Assembly: GCF_964204645.1 (NCBI RefSeq)
Contig: NC_134036.1
Coordinates: forward strand, 4,946,001 to 5,010,000
Direction: 5' to 3'
Source of the DNA: Tubulanus polymorphus
Taxonomy: Eukaryota; Nemertea; Palaeonemertea; Tubulaniformes; Tubulanidae
Length of the DNA stretch: 64,000 bases
Part shown: positions 26,753 through 38,270 of the stretch, in pieces
How the letters are laid out: the number at the start of each line of letters is the position of its first letter
How positions within the stretch are numbered: the first letter of the stretch is position 1
Notes under the pieces: generated by a model
Database searches by the model: none
What the model was told of the DNA's origin: nothing
What the model saw: only the letters and a program-made list of their open reading frames with translations
Translations under genes and position numbers: made by a program

Positions 26753-27480
26753 ATTAAAACCTGAAATAACCACGATTCTCGAATTCCGACGCTCTACAAC
26801 ACGCGTGCAAACAGTATCAAATTATAATGAAGCTAGATTTACTTATTAAGCCGCGAACCTGTGCCATTAACGAGAGTTATAGTTGCGAATCGATATATTC
26901 GTATATTCAATTTCAATTTTTTTTGCATCCCGCTTCGTGCCATATACATGTATGTACAGAAAGCGAATTACGGTATACTAGCCGTGCATGAGTTGTGAAC
27001 GTATATTGCAAATTATCCTGAACATCTCACTTTTAAGGGGCTAGCCCTTTTCTCGGGTAAAACACAAGGCCAAGCTCAGGATGATGGGTGTTGTGACTTA
27101 ATAAAAATGTAAAGAAGTCTACAAAAGCATAGTTTAACGTGTGGTTAATGAATTCAGACCATATTTAGAGGTGTTTTTCATAATAATAATAATATAATGA
27201 TATATTTTATTTCCACTAAATATTACAATATATCATTCATTATACATTATAAAAATGAAGTTAAATGAAATGCTTTAATGTTAAGTTGGAGCGACTTGAA
27301 GAAGCCAGTTAAGACTTATGTCAAACGTACAAGTCCCCCAACAGGCAAAGAACCACACTCACACTCCCTCACACACACATATTTGCACGCACGCACGCAC
27401 GCACGCATGCAGGTAACCACGCATACTAAAGTGATAGATGACAGAAACCATAATGATGAAAAACGATAAATATTACAGAC
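26753..27480. other. 5' flank of copy 7 and spacer
   Basis: 26760-26880 matches 41710-41830 (GAATTCCGACGCTCTACAAC and following), a segmental duplication. A (GCAC)n tract lies at about 27388-27408. No gene. Confidence 0.6.
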
Positions 27481-28510
27481 ACTGAGTTATTGATTGATTA
27501 AATAATGTTTTAATTTGACCTTGAATGATCGGGTACTGGTAATATTTTTTAGATATTTAGGTAGATTATTCCAAACTGTAGGACAAGCCACTTTAACGGA
27601 TAATTTTACTTTATTGGTTTTAAATCTATCGATGCGAAATGAGTTATTATTTCGAGTAACTGTGGAAATTGGTGCCTTTTTGAAAACAGGAATTAAAAGA
27701 ACTAGGTAACTCTGAGTTGATGTAATTATGCATGAATAAGGATAACTGAAACTTGGTAATAGCTTTGAATTTTAGAATTTTGAGTCTTCTAAAGAAAGGC
27801 TCGGTATGTTCAAGATAGTGCGACTTGCTAATAATTCTAATGGCACGCTTATGCAATATGATCAACGGCTCAAGGATAGTATCATAATTGCTAGCCCAAA
27901 TGAGATTACGATATTGAAGGTATGGAAAAACAAAGCTATAGTATCGTGTAGACAACAATTTTGAGGGAAATATCTTTTTCAATCGATTAATAGTTCCAAG
28001 ACTTCGGGCAACTTTGCTTGAAACATGTTTTATATGTACATCCCACTTTTATTTATCGTCTATTCTAAGTCCTAAAAAGGTTGTACTATGAACTTGATGA
28101 AGGGATACGTTGTTTAATCTTATAGACAGATTTAAAGGAATGACACTACCAAAAACCATGTAATGACTTTTTATTCAAATTAAGAGAGAGCTTATTGATT
28201 TGGAACCATTTAGATAGCTTGTCAAGTTCTTGATTGACTTTGAAAAATAGTCTATTTATGTTGGTGTCACTTACAAAACAGTTCGTGTCATCGGCAAAAA
28301 GTGTAAGATGTAATAAGTTCGAAACATTAACCCAGTCATTAATGTATAAAATAAAACGAAGGGGTCCTAAAATCGAACCCTGAGGAACGCCTACAGAGAT
28401 ATTCAATGGATTAGAAAGGGTGTTGTTTATACTAACAATTTGACGCCGATTAGTCTAATAATTTTTAAACCAGCTCAGGGCTTTTTCAGCAGTAAGATTT
28501 GCAATAGGAA
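27480..28510 (-). mobile_element. Truncated non-LTR retrotransposon (LINE), reverse transcriptase C-terminal part
   Basis: On the minus strand, 28406-28146 encodes VGVPQGSILGPLRFILYIND and the catalytic FADDTN motif (YxDD class) of a reverse transcriptase. 27982-27647 encodes the downstream thumb/connection region. A further frame to about 27510 encodes VACPTVWNNLPKYLK, typical of the 3' end of CR1/Jockey/RTE-like ORF2. Frames are broken between the parts and the 5' two-thirds (endonuclease and fingers) are missing, cut near 28510. It is dead. It interrupts the spacer between GPCR copies 7 and 8. Confidence 0.92.
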
Positions 28511-28829
28511 CCCTGGCATCCGACCCTGGGTGCGTCGCAACCGACATTTCAGGTAAATTCTACATGCTTTTATCATGAGAAAAACAAAATTTTTATATTC
28601 TGCGGTTATGTTTTAGAACATATTTCTAAGTCCATCGTTATCGTTCAATATCATATTACCTCCTTCTCGCGTTGGGCATTTAAGGTTTAAGATCAAGATC
28701 ATTATTATCAATTACTATCAGCGTTTTAAGTTGAGTCCTTTTAGTGGGAGGATAGTTTCGATATGGCGTCTGTAAGACAAAAAGTTGTAAGCAAATGTTT
28801 TTTTTTCTTTATCTGTCAATGAGTTCCTG

Positions 28830-29200
28830 ATCCACAGTGGATTTGCAAGTTGAATCGACTCAAGTCACTAGTTGAACAGCCATCATCAGGTGGAATGACC
28901 AGAAAAACAAGTTACAAAGCATATAAACTCACAGGATCTAAAACTCTGAAACTGTTTAGAATTGCTGTGGTTTCCACGGTACCCCTTGATGTTTTATTGC
29001 TTGGTCTGTTTATCTTTAGTTTTGACACACTGCTTCTATTTTAGATCCTGCGAGTTTATATGCTTTGTAACTTGTTTTTCTGGTCATTCCAACTGATGAT
29101 GGCTGTTAGTCAACAGCCGAAACGTTGTGGTTTCGTAATAATAAATTTGATCGTATAATTTTAAATTCGAAGTGTGGGATTTCTTCATTTATCTACAGTT
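28830..29200. repeat. Foldback/MITE-like element between GPCR copies
   Basis: 28881-28943 and 29038-29108 are long inverted arms (GGAATGACCAGAAAAACAAG and its complement, then AAGCATATAAACTC / GAGTTTATATGCTT). The right end AAATTCGAAGTGTGGGATTT..TTCATTTATC also forms both ends of the palindromic element at 55375-55530, so these are relatives. No coding capacity. Confidence 0.8.
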
Positions 29201-29250
29201 TACACGGATTATAGTGTTTATTCGACAACTAACGCTTCTTAAAGTCTTCG

Positions 29251-30369
29251 TTAGTCGTGGTGTCTGTCAATCGAAAACATCGCTTTCAGTCGATTTCGAA
29301 AGCGACGCCTCGAAGCGCAATAAATGACGAAATTACACGACGCGACGATCATTCGGACTATGTTTTGAATTTGGTTATATAAAATTGATATCGATGGTTT
29401 ACCGAGTTCTCCGTTTAGAGTACGAATTAGATTTTGGATCGATGCCCTGAGATTAAAGGCCTTTTTCAATAAATAGAAACACGAAATGAGAATTAACGTC
29501 AGAGTTAAACTACGGTCACTGCTGCTGCCGCTGCTGCTGTTAGATGTTCTATTATTTGTAGACATGGTTTTTCTCGCTGCTCCTGCGCGTCTCAACGTGA
29601 AAATCAGTCGGATAGTTATCAGAACCACTATCACTGTCGGGATAATTGTAAAAATAGGAGCGCGGACGTAAACACTATAATACCTTAAATACTTGTTTTT
29701 CATAAATGAAGTAGACCTTTGAGTCCATCTCTCGTGTCCAGTACACGGATTAATAGACCGAACAGTTTTATACTTGAATATTTTCCTCGAATCATTAATA
29801 ACTGAAATAATCACAGCAAGAGAGATGCAAAGGTAACTCCTTTTCATTGTTATAATTCTAACAGCTTTCAGGGGCCAACAAACCACGATATATCTGTCTA
29901 TAGCTATTAACAATGTTATCAGATCACTGATATCAGAGGCCAGAAGGCGAATGACTTGAGTGTATGAATACATGCGCTTCATAGCGTGGTTTATTTCAGC
30001 AGTCATGTCCAGTAACAGCGTATGAGCGTAGAGCCAATACTGAAAATCGAATACGATAAACGACAAACAAATAAACATGTCCGCAACAGCTAAACATCTC
30101 AAATAGAATATACTGGTGTTGTTTGAACGGTCTTTGCTGAGCAAAATGAAGAACAATAAATTTGTGCAGGAACCGTAGATGGCTATACTGAAAACGACGT
30201 AACTCGTGATCTGCATCAACAAATTCACGTGAAACGGTCTCAAATCAGCGTGATGGACGTATTTACACAGCGAACGCGGTCTAAATCTTGCCTTCTCAGT
30301 GGAGGCCGTCAGGTCCGATCCGTTGAGGCCGAGATACTGGGTGCCAACCGATACAGTTTCCGAAGCCAT
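29251..30369 (-). CDS. Orphan class A GPCR, array copy 8
   Basis: Intronless, 372 residues from the ATG at 30369 (MASETVSVG). The first N-glycosylation sequon is altered (ETVS replaces ENVS) while NGS remains. Also present are RSLCKYVHHADLRPF, LAVADMF, DRYIVVCWPLKA, NPCTGHERWTQ, a Ser/Gly run in ICL3, and TM7 NFVIYC with helix 8 RRRFRNRLKAMF. The expected upstream element is not clearly visible; the 200 bp before the start keep only scattered similarity. Confidence 0.93.
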   Translation of the reverse strand: MASETVSVGTQYLGLNGSDLTASTEKARFRPRSLCKYVHHADLRPFHVNLLMQITSYVVFSIAIYGSCTNLLFFILLSKDRSNNTSIFYLRCLAVADMFICLSFIVFDFQYWLYAHTLLLDMTAEINHAMKRMYSYTQVIRLLASDISDLITLLIAIDRYIVVCWPLKAVRIITMKRSYLCISLAVIISVINDSRKIFKYKTVRSINPCTGHERWTQRSTSFMKNKYLRYYSVYVRAPIFTIIPTVIVVLITIRLIFTLRRAGAARKTMSTNNRTSNSSSGSSSDRSLTLTLILISCFYLLKKAFNLRASIQNLIRTLNGELGKPSISILYNQIQNIVRMIVASCNFVIYCASRRRFRNRLKAMFSIDRHHD

Positions 30370-30589
30370 CACAGCGCACAGTCACAGGTCGCTATTGTAA
30401 ATACAGATACACGTAACACAGTTCGCAATCAGAACACCATTCGCCAAACCGTCCAGACCATTCGTCCTCGACTACTCCATATTTCAGTCTACGCACAGCA
30501 CAATATCGTAATAAATTCCTAACGCTACTACTAACATACCAACGTACGTTATACCGCCTTACAGCTCAGTCAGATGTGCATTTACGAAC

Positions 30590-31640
30590 GCTTGAAGATA
30601 ATGAAACGCTGTCATTAATTGTCGAGTTCTCGTAGTCAAAGTGAAATATTTCCTTTTTGCGAGGAAAATCTACGATTACCAATTACCCGCTCGAGCCGGG
30701 ACCGTAAACCAGCGAAATATATAGGGATCGATATTTTTGATAACACGAAAAATTAATTAACAACAAACGCACGTTTATACTGGAATTATTTCATGAAATT
30801 TCCTCATCGACTAGAATAAGAACATTGAGAACTTCATCGGAGTTAATGCAGAGGTGAACAGATCAACAACGTGTCCCAAACTACTAATAAATCGGAGACA
30901 TTAGTTAATTCTAGAAACGCAGTGAGAAACCGAATGAGAAATCAAACCTATACTCGTAATCGTTTTGACAAAATGTTCGTTGTCGAATCGTTGCGGATGA
31001 GACGCGAGTTAACCCTCCGCCCCGCCACTTGTTGCAAAACACGTCGAATTGATTCGGTTAATTCCGTCACCCAGATGGTAACGGTTTACCGATTAGAATG
31101 GGTTGATGCGATTTCATACTGGGCTTTGGGTTGTTCTTTCAATAATTACGTACGACAAGTGAACATTAAAGCAACATAAAACAATAAAAATCTTGTACAT
31201 ACATTGATCAATGAATCAATATATTATTAAATTATCATTATAAATACTTTTAATTATAGGCGTATTACTAATATTCGTTTGTTAATTTTCTTTTGAGAAA
31301 GGACGACTTTTTACTAAATGTCCCCCAAAACGAAAAGCTTATTGTCCACGCCGACTACTGTTGACCGGGTTTGATTTGACTCTACATCCAGATACACAAG
31401 TTGTGTGTGTTATATTCGACTCTGAATCCGAATCCACTGAATGCGTCGGTTTGATTTGACAGTGGACCCAGTTCCACGGTTTTCTTGGTTAACTCGAATC
31501 CGAACCCAGTTCCGAAGTTATGCGGTTTTGATTCGTCTCTGGATCGAGTCCCACAGTTTTCGGGTTTAACTTCACTTTGACGAATACGTTTATCATAGGA
31601 AACATAATATTATCGGCTATTCAATTTTCAGTGAAAAATC
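30590..31640. other. Spacer between GPCR copy 8 and the first ICK gene
   Basis: No gene. Ordinary AT-rich sequence, with a loosely repetitive CGA/ATCC-rich patch near 31370-31560 containing repeated GGTTTGATT / GATTTGAC words. Confidence 0.4.
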
Positions 31641-31846
31641 TATACCAAACGAAGTGGTTTCATATTTCACCCGCTCCCTCTCTGGACTCAAGTACTGAAA
31701 TTAACATGCGACAATTTGAATAGAACTTGAATAGAAAAGCAAATAGTGTGTTAACCATCTGGAGTGTGAAATTGATTAGCGAATTTTCTACATAAACGCT
31801 CCTATTCTGAATGCAGCAACCGAACGTTTAACACGAAGGCAAAACC
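31640..31846 (+). ncRNA. Candidate 5' non-coding exon of ICK gene A
   Basis: About 200 bp conserved with 45255-45466, 48824-49024, 51310-51534 and, inverted, 48576-48780. It ends in GAAGGCAAAACC followed by the donor GTAAGTAGATAACA. The frame is not conserved between copies, so it is taken as 5' UTR exon. The matching acceptor is AG at 32852-32853, nine bases before the signal-peptide ATG. Confidence 0.6.
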
Positions 31847-32219
31847 GTAAGTAGATAACATACGTGGTGTGATAACATATTCATGTTGATTATACATTGA
31901 CGTGTCACTTATCATACCGTCTAGTATATGCAGCAGCATATTACATGAGTATTTCCTTATATACTAAATATTCGTGGATAATAATATAAGGTTTATTCTC
32001 ACTGTTTCGAAATGATGACACTAAACTTTACGAGACGCTTGATTGTACGGCATTCAAACCAGCAACGCAGAAAACCCGTTATCGCTGCTTTGCGTTGTAT
32101 CTACATTATCAGCATCATTTTAGTAAATTTACTGCATAAGTTATGATAAAATTGCGCAGAGCACAAAAATAACGCAGAAATTACAGCATATTACAGAAAT
32201 GTAATGATAGTATTGATAA

Positions 32220-32635
<416 letters not shown>

Positions 32636-32862
32636 ATGCAAAATATGATAAAGATGAAGCAGAATTGTAGTATCGAGGTCCGATAATTATACACACAAAG
32701 CCAGTTGTTTTTCTCTCTTTTCTGAAACAGCATTATTAAAAATCTGGTAGAGATTATCTAACAAAGCTTTGTTCATTGAGAGCCTATTGTAAACTGTTGA
32801 GTTATCAGAATTTGGGATTCCCGAAAATGCCGAAGTATCTAATTTGAATTCAGGCAACGAAA

Positions 32863-33476
32863 ATGCTGGCTTATATAATGAATCGCGTATGCTCTGTTGT
32901 TGTGATTGTGCTCGGCGTCGCGGCCATTGCAGAAGGTGAGTAATAACGACTGAGACAACCTGACATACCTGTTTAGTTTAGCGATTGAACGAATTGGGTT
33001 TTAAGCATAAATATTTCTATTCCGACGGAAATCATTGACGTGCAATATTGTTTTTATACACACGTATTTCCTTAAAAACTCCTGTATTTAATATGCTTTT
33101 TCGCTTTTTCGCCACGACAGAATTTCGATAAAACGATGATTTTATTGACACCTATAGGTCGATTCTACGACAAAACGACCAGTTATATTTTACCACTGTA
33201 TGCGTAATTCTCAGCCAAGTTATATCTTGGCAACAAATTAGGGAGGGGGCAGGGCGGGCTACTCCCCCTTCCTCATTGGATCCACCTGACACGTCTGAAT
33301 CGACCAACCGAGGTGACGGTTGTAATTACCTCTTCAATTTTGGTATAAAGAGTTTCCCTTCAAAACTTTCGTTTTCAATTTCTTACTTAGGCTGTCGACC
33401 GATGGAGTCGCCCTGTATTTCAGATAGTGAGTGCTGCAGCAAAAAATGTAATGCACATTTATTTTGTGAAAAATAA
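32863..33476 (+). CDS. Secreted ICK (cystine-knot) peptide gene A
   Basis: Exons 32863-32935 and 33391-33476, joined by a phase-1 GT-AG intron, encode a 52-residue precursor. Exon 1 is a hydrophobic signal peptide of about 24 residues with a Val/Ile core and an A-x-A-E end. Exon 2 encodes the short mature part, with cysteines spaced C-x6-C-x5-CC-x3-C-x5-C, the classic inhibitor cystine knot framework (as in O-type conotoxins and the alpha-nemertides of ribbon worms). There is no propeptide, and no dibasic site is needed. Charge is about neutral. Function as a venom/defence neurotoxin or as an endogenous regulator cannot be told from sequence. The gene is complete, with a conserved 3' UTR. Confidence 0.85.
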
Positions 33477-33637
33477 TCGTTGGTGATTATCGGATTTATA
33501 TTCGGATATGCTGGCGGTCTGGGAAATATCCGATTATGAAACTGAACCGCAGTCCGGTTATTGACTGACTATCAAAAAGCTCGAATTGAATTTATGTTTG
33601 TCACTCAGTCGCCAATTCTCGTGTTACAATTAGATTC

Positions 33638-33643
33638 AATAAA
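33638..33643 (+). terminator. Polyadenylation signal of ICK gene A
   Basis: AATAAA in the block TTAGATTCAATAAAACTGCG, which recurs after genes B, C, D and E (46410, 47653 on -, 50508, 52687). Confidence 0.65.
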
Positions 33644-33689
33644 ACTGCGAGTGAATAAATCAATGATCGGCTTGTTTCTGACTGTAATT

Positions 33690-33975
33690 TTTTTAGGCAT
33701 CGAGATTGCCACGGTACGAAACACAGTCGCACTAGACCGAGTGCGCAGCTACACGCGCAACTTAGACGATGTCATCATCAGCCAATCAGATATTCCGTTT
33801 TATTCTAGCCCGGGTTTTCCAATTCATAGTCCTTCCGTGAAATTTACCTCAGCGATCATACAACGAGCAATCTGATTGGTGCCGCACGAAAACGTATGTA
33901 TCTGCCTGTGACAGGGGTTCGTGCAGTAGCGACGCCATCAGGTTCGAATCCCTGCCGCGGGAGGATGGTCAAAAC
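33690..33975. repeat. SINE-like dispersed repeat, copy 1
   Basis: Shares with 59300-59600 the words CCGAGTGCGC, TCATCAGC, CCGTTTTATTCTAGC and GATGCCATC(A/G)GGTTCGAAT in the same order. The last block matches a tRNA B box (GGTTCGAATCC), suggesting a tRNA-derived SINE, although no clear A box or folded tRNA is seen. It replaces the distal 3' flank that other ICK genes keep. Confidence 0.65.
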
Positions 33976-34412
33976 GTCGCTATGTTTCATTTTCAAAAAA
34001 ATGATTTATCATATTTTTGCGTATAAATTGGCTGCAGTGGAATTTTGTTGGTCAAACTGTCAAATGGATATATTCGAATGAATGACCGAGTGAATGATTC
34101 ATCTACTTATAATGATATGTACAAAGATTATAAACATTATTCCTTTGGATGTAATATCATAGATGAATAGGTACATATATAAGAAGGACAACACCAAGCC
34201 GTAGGGGCTGAGCCTGAGAAAAATAATAAACTCAGTGATAATTATATACGAAGATAATAATGAAAATGATAACAATTCGTACACATAAAAAAGACGGTTA
34301 CATTCAATACGCTTAAATCCAGTGTAACGAATCGAAAATACCGTTCAACAAGTTTATGAACTATTTGGGACACCGTTGGATCGTGATTCGGTTATGAATG
34401 ATTTTGAGGGAT
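33976..34412. other. AT-rich spacer, no supported gene
   Basis: Nothing recognisable between the SINE-like repeat and the broken GPCR copy 9. Confidence 0.4.
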
Positions 34413-35490
34413 CTAGAATCTAGCGGCTTGTTGCGTCGTATCGGTCGAAATTGATCGTGACTGAAAAATCGCTTTCGGTTGATCACGAAAGCGACGCCTC
34501 GAAGCGCGATAAATGACGAAATTACAAGACGCGACGATCATTTTTAGTTTATTTAGAATTCGATTATATATTGCATACAATGAGCCTTTACCAAGTGTTC
34601 TGTTGAAAGTTTGAATTAGATTAATTATTGCTGATATAAGAAATAAGGTCTTTTTCAGTAAAAAGAAACACGAAATGAGAACTAACGTCAGAGTTAAACT
34701 ACGGTCACTGCTGCTGCTGCTGCTGCTGCTGCTGTTAGAGGTTTGATTATTTGTAGACATTGTTTTTCTCGCTGCTCCTGCGCGTCTCAACGTGAAAATC
34801 AATCGGAATGTTATGAGAACCACTATCACTGTCGGGATAACAGTAAATAACGGAGCGCGGACAAATATTTCATAATATCTTAGATAGATGCTTCTAGCAA
34901 ATGGAGTCAATTTCTGAGTCCATCTCTCGTGTCCAGTGCACGCATTACGCGTATAATTAGTAGCTATATACTTGAAATTATTTTTTGTGACTTCACAGAC
35001 AGAAATGGTTGAGGCTAAAAAGACGTATATATAAGATTTTCTTAAACTTATAATTCTGATAGCTTTCAGAGGCCAGCAAACAACGATATATCTGTCTATA
35101 GCTATCAACAATGTTATCAGACCACTGATACCAGAAAACGAAAGTCGAATGTTTCGAGTGTATGAATACATGCGCTTCATAGCGTGGTTTATTTATGCAG
35201 TTATGTCCAGTAACAGCGTGTGACTGTAGAGTCGATACTGAAAGTCAAATACGATATAAGACAAACACATTTACATGTCCGACAGCCAAACATCTCAAAT
35301 AGAATATCACTTATGTCTTGGAAACTGTCTTTGCTGAGAATAACAAAGGACAGTGAGCTTGAGCCGAAACTACGAAAAGGTATGCTGAGAATGATATAAG
35401 TCTTGATCTCAAGAAATAAATTCACGGGAAACGGTTTGCATTCAGTTTGATGGGTGTATTTACAACGCGGATGGGGTTTAAATTCGGCTA
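34413..35490 (-). pseudogene. Broken orphan GPCR, array copy 9
   Basis: The 3' two-thirds (35180 to 34413) keep an open frame from MKRMYSYTRN through DRYIVVCWPLKA, NACTGHERW, a Ser run and TM7 NFVIYR (Cys lost), with a tail extended past the usual end. Upstream, the conserved Glu of AEINH is a TAA stop (about 35192). The TM1-TM2 region (35425-35201) has indels around the NNTSIFYLRC segment that shift the frame. The N-terminal exon sequence stops near 35490, just after FKPHPRC-like words, with no start codon. At least three lesions make it a recent pseudogene. Confidence 0.93.
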
Positions 35491-35851
35491 ATTGAAAACG
35501 AGTGACGCTAAAGACAATACTTGATATTTACAAACGCGAATATCTGCTTCACCGAAAATGAGTTATGCAACAAAAACAGGCCTTCATATTCAGTTTTTCC
35601 TAGAAATAATGAAAATTGCCGAAACACACGACCATATGAATTGCTCGGGTATTTGAAAATATCTGATGATCGCTTATTTCAAAAAAGGTTTTATCCCTCG
35701 ATACTGATTTATTAAATCTGGAGACGCCAAAAATTCCGTTTTGACACCGATGCTTAAGCGTATAATTGACGCACTGGGAGACATATAGAATAAAGCGGTT
35801 TGTTGCATCGTTTATTTAGTTTCATTAATGATTGTATTGAAAATATCGCTT

Positions 35852-36979
35852 TTATTGAAAATATTGTATTGAAAATATCGCTTTTAGTTGATTTCGAAAG
35901 CGACGCCTCGAAGCGCAATAAATGATGAAATTGCAAGAAGCTACGATCATTCTGACTATATTTTGAATTTGGTTCATCATCGTTGATACATAACCTTTTC
36001 CAATATTCCCGTTAAGAGTAAGAATAAGATTTATGATCACTGCTCTCAGTTGAAATGCTTTCTTTAGTAAATAGAAACACGAAATGAGAATTAACGTCAG
36101 GGTTAAACTACTGTCACTGCTGCTGCTGCTGCTGCTGCTGCAGCTGGTGTTAGAAAATTTATTATTTGTAGACATGGTCTTTCTCGCTGCTCCTGCGCGC
36201 CTCAACGTGAAAATCAATCGGATAGTTATTAGAACCACTATCACTGTCGGGATTATAGTAAATAAAGGAGCGCGCACAAAAACATCGTAGTATCTGAAAT
36301 ATTTGTTTTTACCAAATGCAGTATACCTTTGAGTCCATCTCTCGTGTCCAGTGCACGGATTAATGGAACGACGAGTATAAAAGGTGAAAAGATTCCTAGA
36401 TTGATCACAAACTGAAATGACCAATACAACAGTGATGTAGAAAAAACTTCTTTTCATACTTATAATTCGAACAGCTTTCAGAGGCCAACAAACAACGATA
36501 TATCTGTCTATAGCTATGAGAAATGTTATCAGATCGCTGATATCCGAAAACAAAAGTCGAATGAATTGAGTGTATGAATACATGCGCTTCATGACGTGGT
36601 TTATTTCAGCGGTCATGTCCAGTAACATCGTGTGACTGTAGAGCCGATACTGAAAGGCGAATACGATATAAGACAAACAAATAAACATGTCCGAAACAGC
36701 CAAACATCTCAAATAGAATATACTGGTGTTGTTTGAACGTTCTTTACTGAGAATGATAAAAGACAGTAAATTTACGCTGAAACCGAAGATGGCAATGCTG
36801 AAAACGACATAAGTCGTGATCTGTAGATACAGATTCACGTGAAACGGTTTGTAATCGGCGTGATGGATGTATTTACACCGCGAATGAGGTTTAAAGCCCG
36901 CCTTATCGGTGGTTGTTGTCAGGTCCGATCCGTTGAGGTCGAGAAACATAGCACCAACCGATATATTTTCTAAAGCCAT
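35852..36979 (-). CDS. Orphan class A GPCR, array copy 10
   Basis: Intronless, 375 residues from the ATG at 36979 (MALENISVG), the position matching paralogues; an in-frame ATG at 37003 would add eight residues. Features are HSRCKYIHHADY, VNLLSFIIL (TM1), LAVSDMF (Ser replaces Ala before the TM2 Asp), DRYIVVCWPLKA, NPCTGHERWTQRYTAF, a long Ser run in ICL3, and TM7 NFIIYC. The 3' end at about 35835-35880 contains a short duplication of ATTGAAAATATCGCTTTTA, so the tail has been slightly remodelled. Confidence 0.93.
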   Translation of the reverse strand: MALENISVGAMFLDLNGSDLTTTTDKAGFKPHSRCKYIHHADYKPFHVNLYLQITTYVVFSIAIFGFSVNLLSFIILSKERSNNTSIFYLRCLAVSDMFICLSYIVFAFQYRLYSHTMLLDMTAEINHVMKRMYSYTQFIRLLFSDISDLITFLIAIDRYIVVCWPLKAVRIISMKRSFFYITVVLVISVCDQSRNLFTFYTRRSINPCTGHERWTQRYTAFGKNKYFRYYDVFVRAPLFTIIPTVIVVLITIRLIFTLRRAGAARKTMSTNNKFSNTSCSSSSSSSSDSSLTLTLILISCFYLLKKAFQLRAVIINLILTLNGNIGKGYVSTMMNQIQNIVRMIVASCNFIIYCASRRRFRNQLKAIFSIQYFQ

Positions 36980-37138
36980 CCTTTCATTCTGCACACGCAA
37001 CATAGTCACTGGTTTTTACTAGAGAAACAATCGGTTTAAACTTCCAAAGCTGTAAATCTTAGAAGAACCATTGAGATATCTCAGTTATTGGCAATTCTCT
37101 TAGGTGTTTGCCTCTGTCGTTTAAACGGATGTCAAGCC

Positions 37139-37168
37139 ACCGAACTGCATAGAGTCAAATGCGCGCTG
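37139..37168 (-). promoter_or_regulatory. Shared GPCR upstream element, copy for the 36979 gene
   Basis: Minus strand CAGCGCGCATTTGACTCTAT then GCAGTTCGGT, about 160-190 bp upstream of the start. The most complete version of the element. Confidence 0.65.
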
Positions 37169-38270
37169 ACGCTGTGAGACTAGAAATCAAAATACTGTAG
37201 TTCTGGAGGTGACGCCCAACAGAGTAACGATCTTTCTTCCTTAAACCTGTAATTTTGGAGAAGCGAATTTCTACCCGCCCAATTCTTTCAGAGACTTTAA
37301 ATCTAGATCTGAATCGAAACGAAAAATATCATAAACGTATCGTGGTGCAGAACAGTGAGGAATCCTGTCGTATGGTTTTGGGATTGAAATATCTTTTCAT
37401 TTCGACCAAGATCGATAATACGTTTGTTGGTAGAAATTCAAATTTTAAAAGCTGGATTCCAGGGCAACGAAATACGTGCCTTAAGTTAGACCAATTTCGA
37501 GTCGGGTCGTTGGGGCTCTGGTAATATTGAAGTAAGTAATTAACAGCTAAACTGGATTTAGGATTTAGATGAACGTAATCTCTAGATCTAGTTCAACGGA
37601 TGAAGTTCTAATCCAGTTATGCTTAAGTGATAAAATGAACTTCGAAATATGCGATTTGGAAAATGTAAAGAATGTAAGAATAGACAAAATTCAAGTTTGG
37701 TCGAATCTAAACCCATAAATAAATTTCTTCACATTTTGGGGAATTATTTGGGCGATTCCAATAAATCCCGCCATTTATCGGTGTTTCGGCATTTCAACGA
37801 CTGTAAGGCAGCTCTAAAGCATGCCATAATGCAGTTAGAGCAGCCAATTTCGACTAGCTCGCCATCTAGCGGATAATTAGATCAGACGGTCAGTCGCGCC
37901 CATACCTCAAGGTTTTCTTCGTCAAGCCCAAAGTAACATTGCCACTGATTCGAATGCGTGCGCGCTGTGATACAATGCAGAGCTGATCACCAAACGGAGA
38001 AACTATCTATGTAACCTAAAGCCCGGACAAACAATCTTCTGACAGTAAGACAAAAGGCACATTTATTTTTCAGTTTATTTCAGGACTTCCAAACAAAATA
38101 AGTATAAGTTTTGGATTTCACATTGATATGGTGTCTGGGATTGGTTAAATTTGACCCAGGCGCTGCTTCACCATTGATTCAGAGTTCCTAGATATTAACC
38201 GAGTGACTTCCTAATCTGAAAAAGTTCATCCTCAAAGCCCCGGTGTAGCGTCGTTCTGTTTAAATCTTCA
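37169..38270. other. 5' flank of copy 10 and spacer with dispersed repeat
   Basis: 37270-37365 matches 44440-44535 (upstream of copy 14), showing the duplicated unit extends past the promoter. 37790-37880 is the second copy of the dispersed repeat seen at 10553. No gene. Confidence 0.55.
37790..37880. repeat. Dispersed repeat, copy 2
   Basis: Shares ATTTCAACGACTGTAAG, GAGCAGCCA, TTCGACTAG and GCCATCTAGCGG with 10553-10665. Confidence 0.7.

Noticed and set aside
33945-33970. Possible tRNA gene (B-box-like GGTTCGAATCCC)
   Set aside because: No matching acceptor stem, D-arm or A box at the right distance; better explained as a SINE-like repeat.
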